A stretch of 64,000 nucleotides of DNA, taken from positions 3,865,033-3,929,032 of the forward strand of contig NZ_CP088296.1 of the NCBI RefSeq assembly GCF_024666595.1, given 5' to 3'. The notes under the pieces were generated by a model. That model saw only the letters and a program-made list of their open reading frames with translations. It made no database searches and was not told where the DNA came from. The translations under genes were made by a program, and so were the position numbers. Of this stretch, positions 53,401-63,993 are shown piece after piece. Positions within the stretch are counted from its first letter, which is position 1. The number at the start of each line of letters is the position of its first letter. This DNA comes from Sphingomonas sp. J315. GTDB taxonomy: Bacteria; Pseudomonadota; Alphaproteobacteria; Sphingomonadales; Sphingomonadaceae.

Positions 53401-55031
53401 TGAGCTGATATTCCTTGGCCACCGACGGGTCGCTCGCCGCCTTGGCATATTGCACCGCCAACCCGAATTGCTGCTTCGCCAGCTTGCCCGACTGCAGGGC
53501 CTTGGCAACGTCGGTCAGCACCTTGGGGTCGGTCAACGCAGCGACCTTCGCGCGCCAGGCGGCACTATCAATTTCGAGCCGGGCTGCGTCGATCATCGGT
53601 CCAGGGTGCGCCAATGCCGCGAGCGCCCAGCCCTCGCCCTTCTCTGCGCGCTCGATCAGTATTTTCAGTGCGTAGGCACGCTCGGCCTCGCCGGGATTGT
53701 CGCGCAACACCGTTTCGACCAGCGGCCGCGCGGTATCGGCGACATCGGCGGCAACGGCCTTCTCATAATATTTGCGCGCCGATTTGAGGTCCATCGGCAC
53801 CGCCTTGCCCTCGGCCAACGCGTCGGCGGCAAAGGCAGCATCCTCGGGATCGTCGGTCTCGGCGAGCTTGTGATACCATCTGATCGCGGCGGGATTGTCG
53901 CTCGGGACGCCGGTGAACTCGCTCGACGCGAGCCCGAGCGCCAATTTCCGCATGCCGGCCCCGTTCCCGGCCTCTGCCGCCTTGCGGTACCATTCGCGCC
54001 CTGCAAGCTCGTCGCGCGGCATCCCCCGCCCGTTGGTTGTCATGTCGCCCAGTTCGACCATCGCGTCGGAATCATCGGCATCCGCCGCCTTGCGGTACCA
54101 GGCGATCGCCATCTGGGTGTCGCGCTCCAGGCCGATCCCGTCGCGATAATAGGTGCCCAGCCGCCGCATCGCGCCGGTCTGCCCACGATCGACCGCCAGA
54201 CGCATATAGTCCGCAGCGCCCTTTTCGTCCTTGGCGCCGCCCTTGCCGACCTGAAGCAGGATCGCGTAATTCTCCGCGCCCCAACCCGATCCGCGATCGG
54301 CACCGAGCTTGTAGAGCCGCCGCGCCTCAACCGGATCCTTCGGGCCGTCAAGACCCATCTCCGCCATATAGCCGAGCGCCACGATGGCGTCGGCCTCTCC
54401 CAGCTCCATCGCCCGCTGATACCATTTGCGGGCGAGCGCCAGATCCTTGGTCACTCCGCTGGTCCCGAACCGGTAGTGATCCGCCAGCGCCTTCGCCGCG
54501 CCATCATGGCCAAGGTCGGCGGCACGAACATAGGTGGCGATCGCCGCCTCGACATTCTTCGGCGTGCCGGTGCCATTCAGATAATATTCCGCCAACCGCC
54601 CCAGCAGCCAGATGTTGCGCCCCCCTCTCCCCCGACTTGGCCAGCGCGAAGGCGCGAGCCGGGTCGTTGGGCACGCCATTGCCGGTCTCATACATCGACG
54701 CGAGCGTGTTCACTGCCTGAAGACTGCCCGCCGCCGCCGCACGTTCGATCAGGCTCAGCGCCGCCTTGCTATCCCCGGCCTTGCTGAAGGCACGGCCGAG
54801 ATTGGCCATGACTGCAGCGTCGCGCGGATGCGCCTCCAGCGCGCGGCGACACAGTTCGATCGCGCGCTCGGCGACCATGTCGTCGAACTGCACGCCAGTC
54901 TTGTCATCAGGGGTGGGCAGCCGCGCTTCCTGCGCGCACGCCCTGCGCAAATCGCCGTCACGCGCCTCTGCATGACCGCAGATCAACGCCGCGATCGAGA
55001 CGCCGGTGCCAAAGAGGATGCCGCGTGCCAT
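50484..55031 (-). CDS. Large exported Sel1-repeat protein with C-terminal CHAT domain, two frameshifts
   Basis: The joined product is about 1515 residues. It starts with a signal peptide (GILFGTGVSIAALICGHAEA) and then a TPR-like pair. A long array of Sel1-like repeats follows, for example HDGAAKALADHYRFGTSGVTKDLALARKWYQRAMELG, to about residue 850. A helical region comes next, then a CHAT domain at about 1220-1500. The caspase-like dyad is visible as His in IHIASHFAL and Cys in LLALSACQTG, followed by GASAVLASLWSVADESTAVLMQRFY. The frame breaks in G runs near 54625-54640 and 53000-53010. Sel1 repeats usually bind proteins and CHAT domains are often proteases. The substrate is unknown, and the leader places it outside the cytoplasm. 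Confidence 0.82.
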
Positions 55032-55104
55032 GGATCCGCCTCCACCCTCTTATCCCCCAGTGGGAGATGCCGTGACAAGCCTTTCAATTCAGACGAAACC
55101 AGTT

Positions 55105-55500
55105 GCCAGAGGGCCTGTAAGCCGGGTTCTGTCCACGCGGCCCTTTCCCGCAAGGGAGGTGCGCGCGATAGGCGACCATTCCTCTAGGCCCACATTTGCA
55201 TGGGGGGCTCAAGCAATCAACCCGGACCGCGGGGCGGAACTCCCCATATGCGGTCCCTATTCGATCTTGCTCCCGGTGGGGTTTGCCGTGCCGCTTCCGT
55301 TGCCGGTCGCGCGGTGCGCTCTTGCCGCACCCTTTCACCCTTGCCCTCAGTCCGAAGACCAGTGGGCGGTCTGCTCTCTGTGGCACTTTCCCTGACCCCG
55401 GCGAACCGGGACCGCCGGGCGTTACCCGGCACCGTGTTTCCGTGGAGCCCGGACTTTCCTCGGTGCATCTTCATGCAACGCGGCCGCCCGGCCCTCTGGC
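55105..55500 (-). ncRNA. rnpB: RNase P RNA
   Basis: The catalytic RNA of RNase P, which trims the 5' ends of tRNA precursors. The conserved GAGGAAAGTCCGGGCTC (complement of 55445-55461), AGAGGAATGGTCGCC in the middle and ACAGAACCCGGCTTA (complement of 55118-55132) are all present in order. The ends are set by the P1 helix: GCCAGAGGGCC at the 5' end pairs exactly with GGCCCTCTGGC at the 3' end. The length of about 396 bases is normal for the bacterial type A RNA. Confidence 0.96.
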
Positions 55501-55516
55501 GTCGGCTGCGATAGGC

Positions 55517-56152
55517 TCAATCCCGGCGCGGTGCAAATAGCGGCTTTGCAGCCGGCCACCACGACAACCACACTTCCGCTACCAGCAGCGGCAGGACGAA
55601 GCTCAGCCACCCCCGCGTCGCCGCACGCAGTTCCGAATTCTCGATAAAGCCCAACAACGCACCCTCCCCCGCCGCCATCATCCGCAGCCACACGAACGAC
55701 AGCGCAATCGCGGTCGCCCGTATGACGAAGCCGCGATGCAGGTCGAACCGTCGCCGACACGCCGCCTGCCACGCCACCACGACGAATCCGATCCACACGG
55801 CTGCGAACAGCGTCAGGGGCACCTGCGTCTCCTGCGCTGCGATGCTGCTGCCAAGATGCAGCGCGAACAGCCCGGCGAGCAGCGATGCGATGAGATAGGC
55901 CCGGCCAAGCGCGCGATGCAGCCATGGCCAGCGCCCGCGCACCGTCGCCGCGAACTGAACCGGTGCGATCAGAAGCACGGGAATGGCCAGCGCAACATGC
56001 GCGAAATACCAGATGCGACGCCCCCAAAACGTCTCGCCGGTCGGCACCTCGCGCGTCGCGATGAATCGGAACGAGTCGCTCAGGAACCAGGCAGCTGCGG
56101 CCGCCACGACCAGCCAGAACAGCGCCCAGCCCCATCGTCTCGCGGCGTTCAC
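55517..56152 (-). CDS. DUF2306 domain-containing membrane protein
   Basis: The 211-residue protein has about six hydrophobic segments and the DUF2306 pattern: YFAHVALAIPVLLIAPVQFAATVRGRWPWLHRALGRAYLIASLLAGLFALHLG, then CRRRFDLHRGFVIRATAIALSFVWLRMM. The conserved His residues (WLHRALGR, DLHRGF) may bind haem or a quinone, but the role is unknown. The start overlaps the upstream lipoprotein gene stop by 4 bases, so both are probably one transcript. Confidence 0.75.
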   Translation of the reverse strand: MNAARRWGWALFWLVVAAAAAWFLSDSFRFIATREVPTGETFWGRRIWYFAHVALAIPVLLIAPVQFAATVRGRWPWLHRALGRAYLIASLLAGLFALHLGSSIAAQETQVPLTLFAAVWIGFVVVAWQAACRRRFDLHRGFVIRATAIALSFVWLRMMAAGEGALLGFIENSELRAATRGWLSFVLPLLVAEVWLSWWPAAKPLFAPRRD

Positions 56153-56559
56153 CTCTTGCGCGCACCCTTCACCGTCGCGGGCAGCCGATAGCGTGCGTCG
56201 TCGATCGCCACCTCGATTGCGTCCTTGTCGATGATCGTCACCGCCGCCGCCTGCGCGCCATCAGCGGCGATCACCCCGCGCCCGTCGCGCGTGACGCGCA
56301 GCCGGTGGAACCCGCCATCGGGGTGGCGGATCGTCAGTATCAGCCCGTCCTGCGTCTGCGCGCGGTCGATCGTGCAGCGCGTGGAAAAGTCATCGCCACC
56401 GCCCAGCGCGCAGGGGATCCGCCCCTCGGCTTCGTCACGCGCCGCTTGCGCGCGCGCGTCCTTGACGTGATCCGCCTTGGTCTTGACCGGGCCGGGATCG
56501 CAGGCGGCGACCGCAATCAACGCCGTCGCCCCCAAAACTCTAGATATCCGCAAATACAT
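56149..56559 (-). CDS. Hypothetical lipoprotein
   Basis: The 136-residue protein has a lipoprotein signal ([14 protein letters not shown], with Cys20 as the acylation site), a charged linker and a beta-rich domain ([55 protein letters not shown]). I do not recognise a family. Its 5' end overlaps the ilvD 3' end by 20 bases on the same strand, and its stop overlaps the start of the DUF2306 gene. Confidence 0.6.
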   Translation of the reverse strand: MYLRISRVLGATALIAVAACDPGPVKTKADHVKDARAQAARDEAEGRIPCALGGGDDFSTRCTIDRAQTQDGLILTIRHPDGGFHRLRVTRDGRGVIAADGAQAAAVTIIDKDAIEVAIDDARYRLPATVKGARKR

Positions 56560-58262
56560 GCGTTTCGGACTTTGCCCCCGGATGCGTTACCGCGCCCTTA
56601 TAGGCAGGTCCGACATTCTGCGCATAGCGCCACAGAGCGCCCGATTGATAGTCGTTGGTGCGCGGCTGCCAGGCGGCGCGGCGCGCGGCCAGCACGTCTT
56701 CGGCGACGAGCAGGTCGATCGTCCCCGCCTCGGCATCGATGCGGATCGTGTCGCCATCCTCGACCAGCGCGATCGGCCCGCCCTCGGCCGCTTCAGGTCC
56801 GACATGGCCGATACAGAAGCCGCGCGTCGCGCCCGAGAAGCGCCCATCGGTGATCAGCGCGACCTTCTCGCCCATGCCCAGGCCATAGAGCGCGGCGGTG
56901 GTCGACAGCATCTCGCGCATGCCGGGGCCGCCCTTCGGCCCTTCATAGCGGATCACGACGACCTCACCCTCAAGGATCGACCGCGCCTCGACCGCCGCGA
57001 ACGCATCCTCCTCGCAATCGAAGCAGCGCGCCGGGCCTTCGAAGACCAGGCGGCTCATGCCGGCGACCTTCACGATCGCGCCATCGGGCGCGAGGCTGCC
57101 GCGCAGGCCGACAACGCCGCCGGTGGGCGTGATCGGGGTCTTGACGTCGTAGATGACCTTCTGGTCCGGGTTCCACGTGACCTGATCGATATTCTCGCCC
57201 AGCGTCTTGCCGGTCACGGTCATGCAATCGCCGTAGAGCAAGCCATTGGCGAGCATGGTCTTCATCAGCATGTAGACGCCGCCAGCTTCGTACATATCCT
57301 TTGCGACATACTTGCCACCGGGCTTGAGGTCGGCGGCATAAGGCGTTGATTTGAAGACCTCGGCGACGTCGAACAGGTCGAACTCGATCCCCGCCTCGCT
57401 CGCCATGGCGGGGAGGTGCAACGCGGCGTTGGTCGAACCGCCGGTCGCCGCCACGATCCGCGCGGCGTTGACGAACGCTTCGCGCGTACAGATGTCGCGC
57501 GGGCGGATGTTCCGCTCGAGCAGCTCCATCACCTGATAGCCCGCCGCAACCGCGATCTGCTCGCGGCTGGTATAGGGCGCAGGGACCATGTTGCTGTTGG
57601 GCAGCGACAGTCCGATCGCCTCGCCGACGCACGCCATGGTGTTGGCGGTATACTGGCCGCCGCATGCGCCGTGACCGGGGCATGCGACCTTCTCGAGCGC
57701 ATGGACTTCGCTGATCGGACAGGTGCCGGCGGCGAACTTGCCCACCACCTCGAACACATCGACCACGGTAACGTCGCGATCCTGATAGCGGCCGGGCAGG
57801 ATCGACCCGCCATAGACGAAGATCGACGGGATATTGAGGCGCAGCATCGCCATCATCATGCCCGGCAGCGACTTGTCGCACCCGGCAAAGCCCACCAGCG
57901 CATCATAGCAATGGCCGCGAACGCTGAGCTCGACCGAGTCGGCGATCACCTCGCGGCTGACCAGCGAGGATTTCATCCCCTGATGCCCCATCGCGATGCC
58001 GTCGGTCACGGTGATCGTGTTGAAACGGCGCGGCATCCCGCCATTGTCATTCACGCCCTTGCGCGCGGCATCGGCTTGCGCGTCGAGCGTCGTGTTGCAC
58101 GGCGCGCTGTCATTGCCCGCGCTGGCGAGCGCGACGAACGGGCGGGCGATTTCCTCTTCGCTGAGCCCCATGGCGTAATAATAGCTGCGGTGCGGGGGCG
58201 CGCTCGGGGCCGACGGAGACGTGGCGCGAGGGCAGGCGGGACTTGTCGAAACGGTCGGTCAT
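56540..58262 (-). CDS. ilvD: Dihydroxy-acid dehydratase, frameshifted near the start
   Basis: IlvD dehydrates dihydroxy acids in valine and isoleucine synthesis using an iron-sulfur cluster. The cluster cysteines appear in [26 protein letters not shown] and [34 protein letters not shown] and [22 protein letters not shown] are also present. The first 24 codons, from the ATG at 58262 ([23 protein letters not shown]), are in another frame, and an extra C in the run near 58191-58197 explains the break. Correcting it gives [21 protein letters not shown], the normal family sequence, and a protein of about 573 residues. Confidence 0.94.
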
Positions 58263-58269
58263 GCGGCGC

Positions 58270-59001
58270 CTATGTCGCTGCAAGCCACCCCTGCGCAAGC
58301 GGATTGCGCACAAATGTTACTAAATTTCGTAGAATTTCGCACCACATCGTCACGCCGGCGTCATCGGAGATTAGATCATTGCGGATTTCGATGCCCAGAT
58401 AGGGCGTCCCGGTCGCCTCGGCGTGGCGGTTCATCGTCGCGTTGAGCAGGCGGCCCGAATAGGGCTCGTTATCGCCGGTCACATGCCCCTGGCGGGTTAA
58501 CCAGTCGACCGCTGGCAGCGCCGCGCGGGCATCGCGATTGTAGAGGATGCCGACTTCCCATGGGCGGGGTGCGACGAACCCGCTTTCCAGCGCGGGGGTA
58601 AAGCTGTGGACCGACACGATCAGCGCCGGGCGCTGCGTCCGGACCTGCGCAGCGATGGCGCGGTGATAGGGTGCGTGGAAGCGGGCGATTCGTGCGACCC
58701 GGTCGGCACCGTCATTGCCGGAGATCGCGTGGCCATCGCTGGCGTGCGGGATGAGGCCCAGCGCATCGGCCTCACGGTTCAGGTCGATCACCAGCCGCGA
58801 GACCGTGGCGAGCATCGCGGTCGCGTCCAGAAGCTTCGCCAGCCCGCGGCTCACCGCCGCCGCACCGATGTCGATCGCGATATGCTTGTCGAGCAATTGG
58901 GGGTCGATACCAAGGTCGATATCGGCGGGCACATGGTTGCTGGCATGATCGCACAGGATCAGCATATCGCCGCTGCCTTCGATGCGCTCGACGACGTTCA
59001 T
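58270..59001 (-). CDS. N-formylglutamate amidohydrolase family protein
   Basis: The 243-residue protein matches the FGase family: LILCDHASNHVPADIDLGI near the start, HIAIDIGAAAVSRGLAKLLDAT, VSRLVIDLNREAD, ARFHAPYHRAIAAQV and SVHSFTPALESG. The His and Asp residues in these segments suit a zinc amidohydrolase. The classical enzyme ends histidine degradation by hydrolysing N-formylglutamate, but no hut genes are adjacent, so the substrate here is open. It ends eight bases before ilvD and its start overlaps the enoyl-CoA hydratase-like gene by 4 bases. Confidence 0.85.
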   Translation of the reverse strand: MNVVERIEGSGDMLILCDHASNHVPADIDLGIDPQLLDKHIAIDIGAAAVSRGLAKLLDATAMLATVSRLVIDLNREADALGLIPHASDGHAISGNDGADRVARIARFHAPYHRAIAAQVRTQRPALIVSVHSFTPALESGFVAPRPWEVGILYNRDARAALPAVDWLTRQGHVTGDNEPYSGRLLNATMNRHAEATGTPYLGIEIRNDLISDDAGVTMWCEILRNLVTFVRNPLAQGWLAAT

Positions 59002-59726
59002 CTCTTGCCGCCCAGAAAGGCTTCGAGTCGCTCGGCAAAGCCGGACGATCCGAAGGCGTCTTCGAAGGACCGGTCATGCGCCGGATCGCCGGGATCGCGC
59101 AGAACCGCCTTGAGCATCCGTACCGCGTCGGGATCATTGGCGGCGATCATTTCGGCCATCGCGCGCGCTTCACCGTCGGCATCCGCCACCCGGCGATGCG
59201 CCAAGCCGATCCGCGCGGCCTCGTCCGCGTCGATTCGGTCGCCGGTAAACAGCATCCGCGCCGCCTGTCCGGCCCCGACTCGTTCGCGCAGCCGTGCAAC
59301 ATCGGTCGCGGGGTAGCCGATGCCGAGCCTGGCCGGGGTCGTCGCGAAGAGCGCCGCGTCCCCCGCTACCACAATGTCGCACGCCAGGGTCAGCGCGACC
59401 GCCGCACCGAAACACCCGCCATCGACGGCGGCGATCACGGGAACCGGCAATGCCGCGGCTGCCTCGATCCCCCGCGCCATCGCGGTGCGGAAGCGGGTGC
59501 GCATCGCCGGGTCGCGGACCAGCGCCGAAAACTCGGAAAGATCTGCCCCAGCGGAGAACATCCCGGGCATCGCCGACTCGATGATCAGCACCCGCGCATC
59601 GCTGGCGGCGACCAATGCGGTCGCATCCGCGATCGCATCCCACGCTGCGATCGCCAGCGCGTTGCGCGCGCCGCCCCGGTCGAGGGTCAGCAGCGCGGTC
59701 GCCTCATGGAACTGAAGGTGGATCAT
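58998..59726 (-). CDS. Enoyl-CoA hydratase/isomerase family protein
   Basis: The 242-residue crotonase-fold protein has the CoA-binding and oxyanion-hole regions: GGARNALAIAAWDAI, MPGMFSAGADLSEFSALV and AAVDGGCFGAAVALTLACDIVVAGDAALFATTPARLGI. The usual second catalytic Glu position near GIGYPATDVARL is not obvious, so the exact reaction is uncertain. I start at 59726 (MIHLQFHEATALLTLDRG). The open frame extends far upstream but loses family character. The 175 bases between this start and the ispE end hold nothing I recognise. Confidence 0.82.
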   Translation of the reverse strand: MIHLQFHEATALLTLDRGGARNALAIAAWDAIADATALVAASDARVLIIESAMPGMFSAGADLSEFSALVRDPAMRTRFRTAMARGIEAAAALPVPVIAAVDGGCFGAAVALTLACDIVVAGDAALFATTPARLGIGYPATDVARLRERVGAGQAARMLFTGDRIDADEAARIGLAHRRVADADGEARAMAEMIAANDPDAVRMLKAVLRDPGDPAHDRSFEDAFGSSGFAERLEAFLGGKR

Positions 59727-59901
59727 CTGCGCCCCGCGGGGCGGGGATGGCGCCCGTCCGAAGACGGGGGCCACCCACGGGCGTCTCGCTCCCGGCGCAT
59801 GACCCGCAATGTCCCTTGAGCAAGTTCGGGGCCAAATGGGCCGCCCCTCCGCTGCGGTGCCGCGAGGGCGGCGGCGCGTCCCGAAACGGGGCAGCGACCT
59901 G

Positions 59902-60730
59902 TCACGACAGCACCGTTTCGAGACACCACCAGCCCGGCTGCTCAGCCACCAGTCGCTCTGCCGCCGCATGGCACGCCGCTGCATCGGCAAAGGTCGCAAA
60001 GCAGGTCGCCCCCCGAACCGGACATGCGGCACAGCTCTGCGCCGGCCTGCGCCTCCAGCCATTTCACCGTGTCTGCGATCTGCGGCGCGACGGTCAGCGC
60101 GGGCGGATACAAGTCGTTGCGCCCAGCCCTCGCCCGCTCGATCAGGCTCTCAGCGTCCGGCACCGGCCCCCGGTCCACACCATCCCAAGCCGCAAATACC
60201 GCACCGGTCGGCACCGCCACCCCCGGGTTGACCAGCAGAACCGGCACGCCCGGCGCGCCGTCGATCCATTCGAGCTGCTCGCCCCGCCCGGTCCCGATCG
60301 CGCTGCGCCCGTACAGGCACGCAGGAACATCCGATCCCAACGCATCCGCCACCGCGAACAGGCGCAGATCATTGATCGCTACCCCAGCACGCCTTGCCAA
60401 CAGCCGCAACGTCGCCGCCGCATCAGCCGATCCACCGCCCAGCCCCGACGCCACCGGCAGGCGCTTGTCGAGAATGATCCGCCCCGGCGTCGCCACCCCG
60501 AACGTCGCGCCGAACGCATCGCGCGCACGGGTCACGAGGTTGTCCCCCTCCCCGCTCAGCGCAGCGCCGAACGGCCCTTCGACCTCGAAACCTTCGCCAT
60601 CCGGGTCGAGCCGAACGACATCGCCGTCGCGCACGAACGCGAACAGTGTCTCCAACTCGTGAAAGCCATCGTCCCGCCGCCGCCGCACATGCAGCGCCAG
60701 GTTGAGCTTGGCCGGAGCGGACTCGATCAG
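59902..60730 (-). CDS. ispE: 4-diphosphocytidyl-2-C-methyl-D-erythritol kinase, frameshifted near the end
   Basis: IspE phosphorylates CDP-methylerythritol in the MEP isoprenoid pathway. The GHMP-kinase features are APAKLNLALHVRRRRDDGFHELETLFAFV at the start, the ATP loop LPVASGLGGGSADAAATLRLLA and the C-terminal RMSGSG. An extra G in a six-G run (60013-60018) breaks the frame. Without it the end reads SGSGATCFATFADAAACHAAAERLVAEQPGWW, with a stop at 59902-59904. No ATG or GTG is available at the start. CTG at 60730 or 60736 fits best, overlapping the TPR gene stop, so the start is uncertain. Confidence 0.85.
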
Positions 60731-60732
60731 GA

Positions 60733-62332
60733 TCAGTTTGCCGCCGTCCTTACCACGACGCCGTCCGCGAGCTTGGTCGCCAGCCGCGCCTTCTGCTCAC
60801 CCTCGGCATACAGAGACGCCGCGCGCCAGGCATAGCGTGCCTCGAACCGCCGCCCGGCGCGCCAATAGGCATCACCCAGATGCTCGTTGATCGTAACGCT
60901 CGACGGCTGGCCCTGCGCCGCGCGCTCGAGCAGCGGGAGCGCGCGCGCAAGGTCGCCGCTGCGATAATAGCCCCAGCCGAGCGAATCGGTGATCGCCGGA
61001 TCGTCGGGCCGCAACCGGCTGGCGCGTTCGAGCAGTACCACCGCCTCGGTCAGATTCTCCCCCGCGCTCGACCTGGGCATAGCCCAGATAGTTGAGCGCC
61101 ACCGGCTCGTCGGGTGCCAGTTCGACGGCCTTGCGCAGATGCGGCAGCGCCGCCGCCCAGTCGCCGGCCCGCTCGAGCGAGCCGCCAAGCTGGAGATAAT
61201 GGACCCAATTCGCCGCCGCCCCGGCGCGCGCCAACGCGTCGGCATAGAGCTTCGCCGCCTCCGCATCGCGCCCCTGATCGGACAGGATATCGGCATAGCG
61301 GCGCAGATCGCGCTCACTCGCTCCGCGTGCCGTCGCCAGCGACCCTGCGAGCGCCAGCGCCTGCGCCGATCCCCCTGCTTGCGGCGCAGCTCGATCCCGC
61401 TCCGCCACCGCAGCGCCGTAGAACGGGCTGGCGGGCTTGATTGTCCCAAGCACCAGCTGCGCACGGTCGAACGCACTTTCCTCGCTCAGCGCCGCAGCCA
61501 GAAGCAATCGCGCGCGATCGTCGCCCGGTTCGAGCGACAGCGCGGATCGTGCAAGCAGGATCGCCAGTACCTGCGTCTCCTGCCCCTGAAGATCGGCGGC
61601 GAGCCGCGTCAGCAACCGGCTGGTGCCGAACGCCGCGCCCGGCCGTACCGCGACCAGTCCGCTGCGCAATCCCGCCATGGTCGGGTCGTCTCCCGCCAGC
61701 AATTCCAACGCCACACGCCGCTCACCAATCCCCGCGAGCAGGCTCGCCGCATTCCAGCGCAGGTCGATGCTTCCCGGGTCGGCTCCCATCGCCGCGCGCA
61801 GCGCCGCCAGCCCTTCCTCGCGCCGGTTCGAGGCCAGCAACAGCAGCGCGCGATGCTCGGCGATGTAGCGGCGGCTCAGCCCGCTTTCGGTCGCATTGTC
61901 GAGGACCGGGAACGGATCGCCGCCGCGATCGAACGCGATCCATGCGCGCAGAACCGGGCTGAGGAAATCCAGCGGCCCCGCCCCGATCCGCCCCAGCGCA
62001 TCGTCGGCGGCAAGCTTGTTCTTTGCCTTAATCGCATCAGCGAAGGCGAGGATCGCGGTATCGGGCGGCGCAACGTCCGACCGGACAAGCACCGCCGCGG
62101 CGCGCCGCGCCAGCGCCAGATCGCCCGCCGCCAGTGCATTGCGATAGGCGCGGATCGCCACCACCTCATCGCCCGGTGCCGCCGCCAGTGCCGCAGCATA
62201 GCCCGCCGCCGCAGCATCGACCGCGCCGTCCGCCGCCGCCGCGCGCGCTTCACATAGGCACCCAGATCGGCACGTGCCGCCCCCGGCAACAGGACCGCTA
62301 ACGCCGCGGCGGGCAGGACGAGATGCTTACAT
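60733..62332 (-). CDS. Exported tetratricopeptide-repeat protein, frameshifted
   Basis: The joined product of about 530 residues has a signal-like start (LVLPAAALAVLLPGAARADLGAYVKRAR) and many TPR-like helical repeats. The clearest are EPVALNYLGYAQVERG, LTEAVVLLERASRLRPDDPAITDSLGWGYYRSGDLARALPLLERAA and NEHLGDAYWRAGRRFEARYAWRAAS near the end. Frames change near 62230-62245 (GCG repeats) and near 61070, and the start itself is unresolved because the ATG at 62332 is followed by TAA. TPR proteins scaffold complexes, and this one is probably periplasmic. ispE follows directly. Confidence 0.75.
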
Positions 62333-63993
62333 ATTGGGGATAGTTCGGACCTCCGCCGCCCTCGGGGACGACCCAGTTGATGTTCTGCGTCGGGTCCTTG
62401 ATGTCACAGGTCTTGCAGTGGACGCAATTCTGCGCGTTGATCACGAACTTCGGATCGCCCACATCCTCGCCGACGATCTCGTAAACGCCCGCCGGGCAAT
62501 AACGCTGCGCCGGCTCGTCGTACATCGGCAGATCATATTCGACCGGGATATCGGGATCCTTCAGCGTCAGGTGGACCGGCTGGTCCTCCTCATGGTTGGT
62601 GTTCGACAGAAACACCGACGACAGGCGGTCAAAGGTCAGCACACCATCGGGCTTGGGATAGTCGATCGGCTGGACCAGATCCTTGCGCCACAGGCTCTCA
62701 TGATCGGGCTTGTGGCCCATCGTGAAGGGCATTTTGACGCCCCAGCTCTCCAGGAACATCGTGACGTTGGCGAGCCCGACCCGACCAGATCGCCGAACTT
62801 CTTGACCAGCGGCACGACGTTCCGGACGACGCTGAGTTCCTTGTACAGCCAGCTCGCCTCGAACGCTTCCGGATAAGCGGTCAGCTCGTCGCCCGACCGG
62901 TCCGCCGCAACCGCCGCGAACGCAGCTTCGGCCGCCATCATGCCGCTCTTCATCGCGCCATGCGTGCCGCTTGATCCGCGGCACATTGAGGAAGCCCGCG
63001 CTGTCGCCGATCAGTGCGCCGCCGAGGAACACCAGCTTCGGGATCGACTGCAATCCGCCATCGCTGATCGCGCGCGCGCCGTAGCTGACGCGCTTGCCGC
63101 CCTTGAGGATCTTGGCGATCGCCGGATGGGTCTTCCAGCGCTGCATCTCCTGGAACGGCGACAGATAGGGGTTGGAGAGTAATTGAGCCAGGTCACGAAC
63201 CCGAGCGCGACCTGTCCATTGGCCTGATGGTACAGGAACCCCCGCCATTCGACCCGGCGGTCTCGTTGAGCGGCCAGCCCTGGGTATGGATCACCCGGCC
63301 CGGCTCGTGCAGTTCGGGATCGATGTCCCCAATGTTCATGACGCCCAGGCCATAGATTTGCGGCTCGACACCCTCGCAAAGGTTGAACTGGCGCTGGATC
63401 TGCTTCGACAGATGCCCGCGCACGCCCTCACCGAACAACGTGTAGCGCGCGTGCAGCTCTAGGCCGGGCTGATAGTCGTGCTTGCGCGTACCGTCGCGCG
63501 CCACGCCCATGTCGCCGGTTGCGACGCCCTTCACCGACCCATCCTCATTGTAGAGGATCTCGGCGGCAACAAAGCCTGGGAAAATCTCGACCCCCGGCCC
63601 TCAGCCTGCTCCGCGAGCCAGCGGGTGAAGATAGCGAAGACTCCCGGTGTACGTCCCTCATTGTGCATGAACTTGGGGGTGATGAAGTGCGGGATCGCCC
63701 ATTTGCCCGTCTTCGACAGCAGCCAGTGCTGGTTGTCGGTCACCGGCACCTGCGCCAGCAGACAGCCGGTCTCGCGCCAGTCGGGCAGCAGTTCGTCGAG
63801 TGCCTTGGGATCGATCACACCGCGCCCGACTGGGATGTGCGCGCCGACCTCGGACCCTTTTTCGAGCACGCACGGCGATCTGGCTTTGCCCGCTGCAAAT
63901 GCATAACTGTTTCAACCGGATCGCCGCCGCAAGGCTACGCCGGCCCTGCGCCCACGATCACCACGTCATGGGGCATCGATCGCGTTCGCTCAC
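62327..63993 (-). CDS. Electron transfer flavoprotein-ubiquinone oxidoreductase, with several frameshifts
   Basis: ETF-QO passes electrons from electron-transfer flavoprotein to ubiquinone at the inner membrane. Pieces in different frames together cover the whole protein of about 555 residues. They are VVIVGAGPA near 63960 (FAD motif), VLEKGSEVGAHI, WLLSKTGKWAIPHFITPKFMHNEG, GDMGVARDGTRKHDYQPGLELHARYTLFGEGVRGHLSKQ, and SWGVKMPFTMGHKPDHESLWRKDLVQPIDYPKPDG. The 4Fe-4S region is INAQNCVHCKTCDIKDPTQNINWVVPEGGGGPNYP. At the 3' end, removing one C from TATCCCCAATATGTAA gives the family ending NYPNM and a stop at 62327-62329. The start is a likely GTG at 63993. At least six breaks make this the worst-read gene here. 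Confidence 0.88.
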
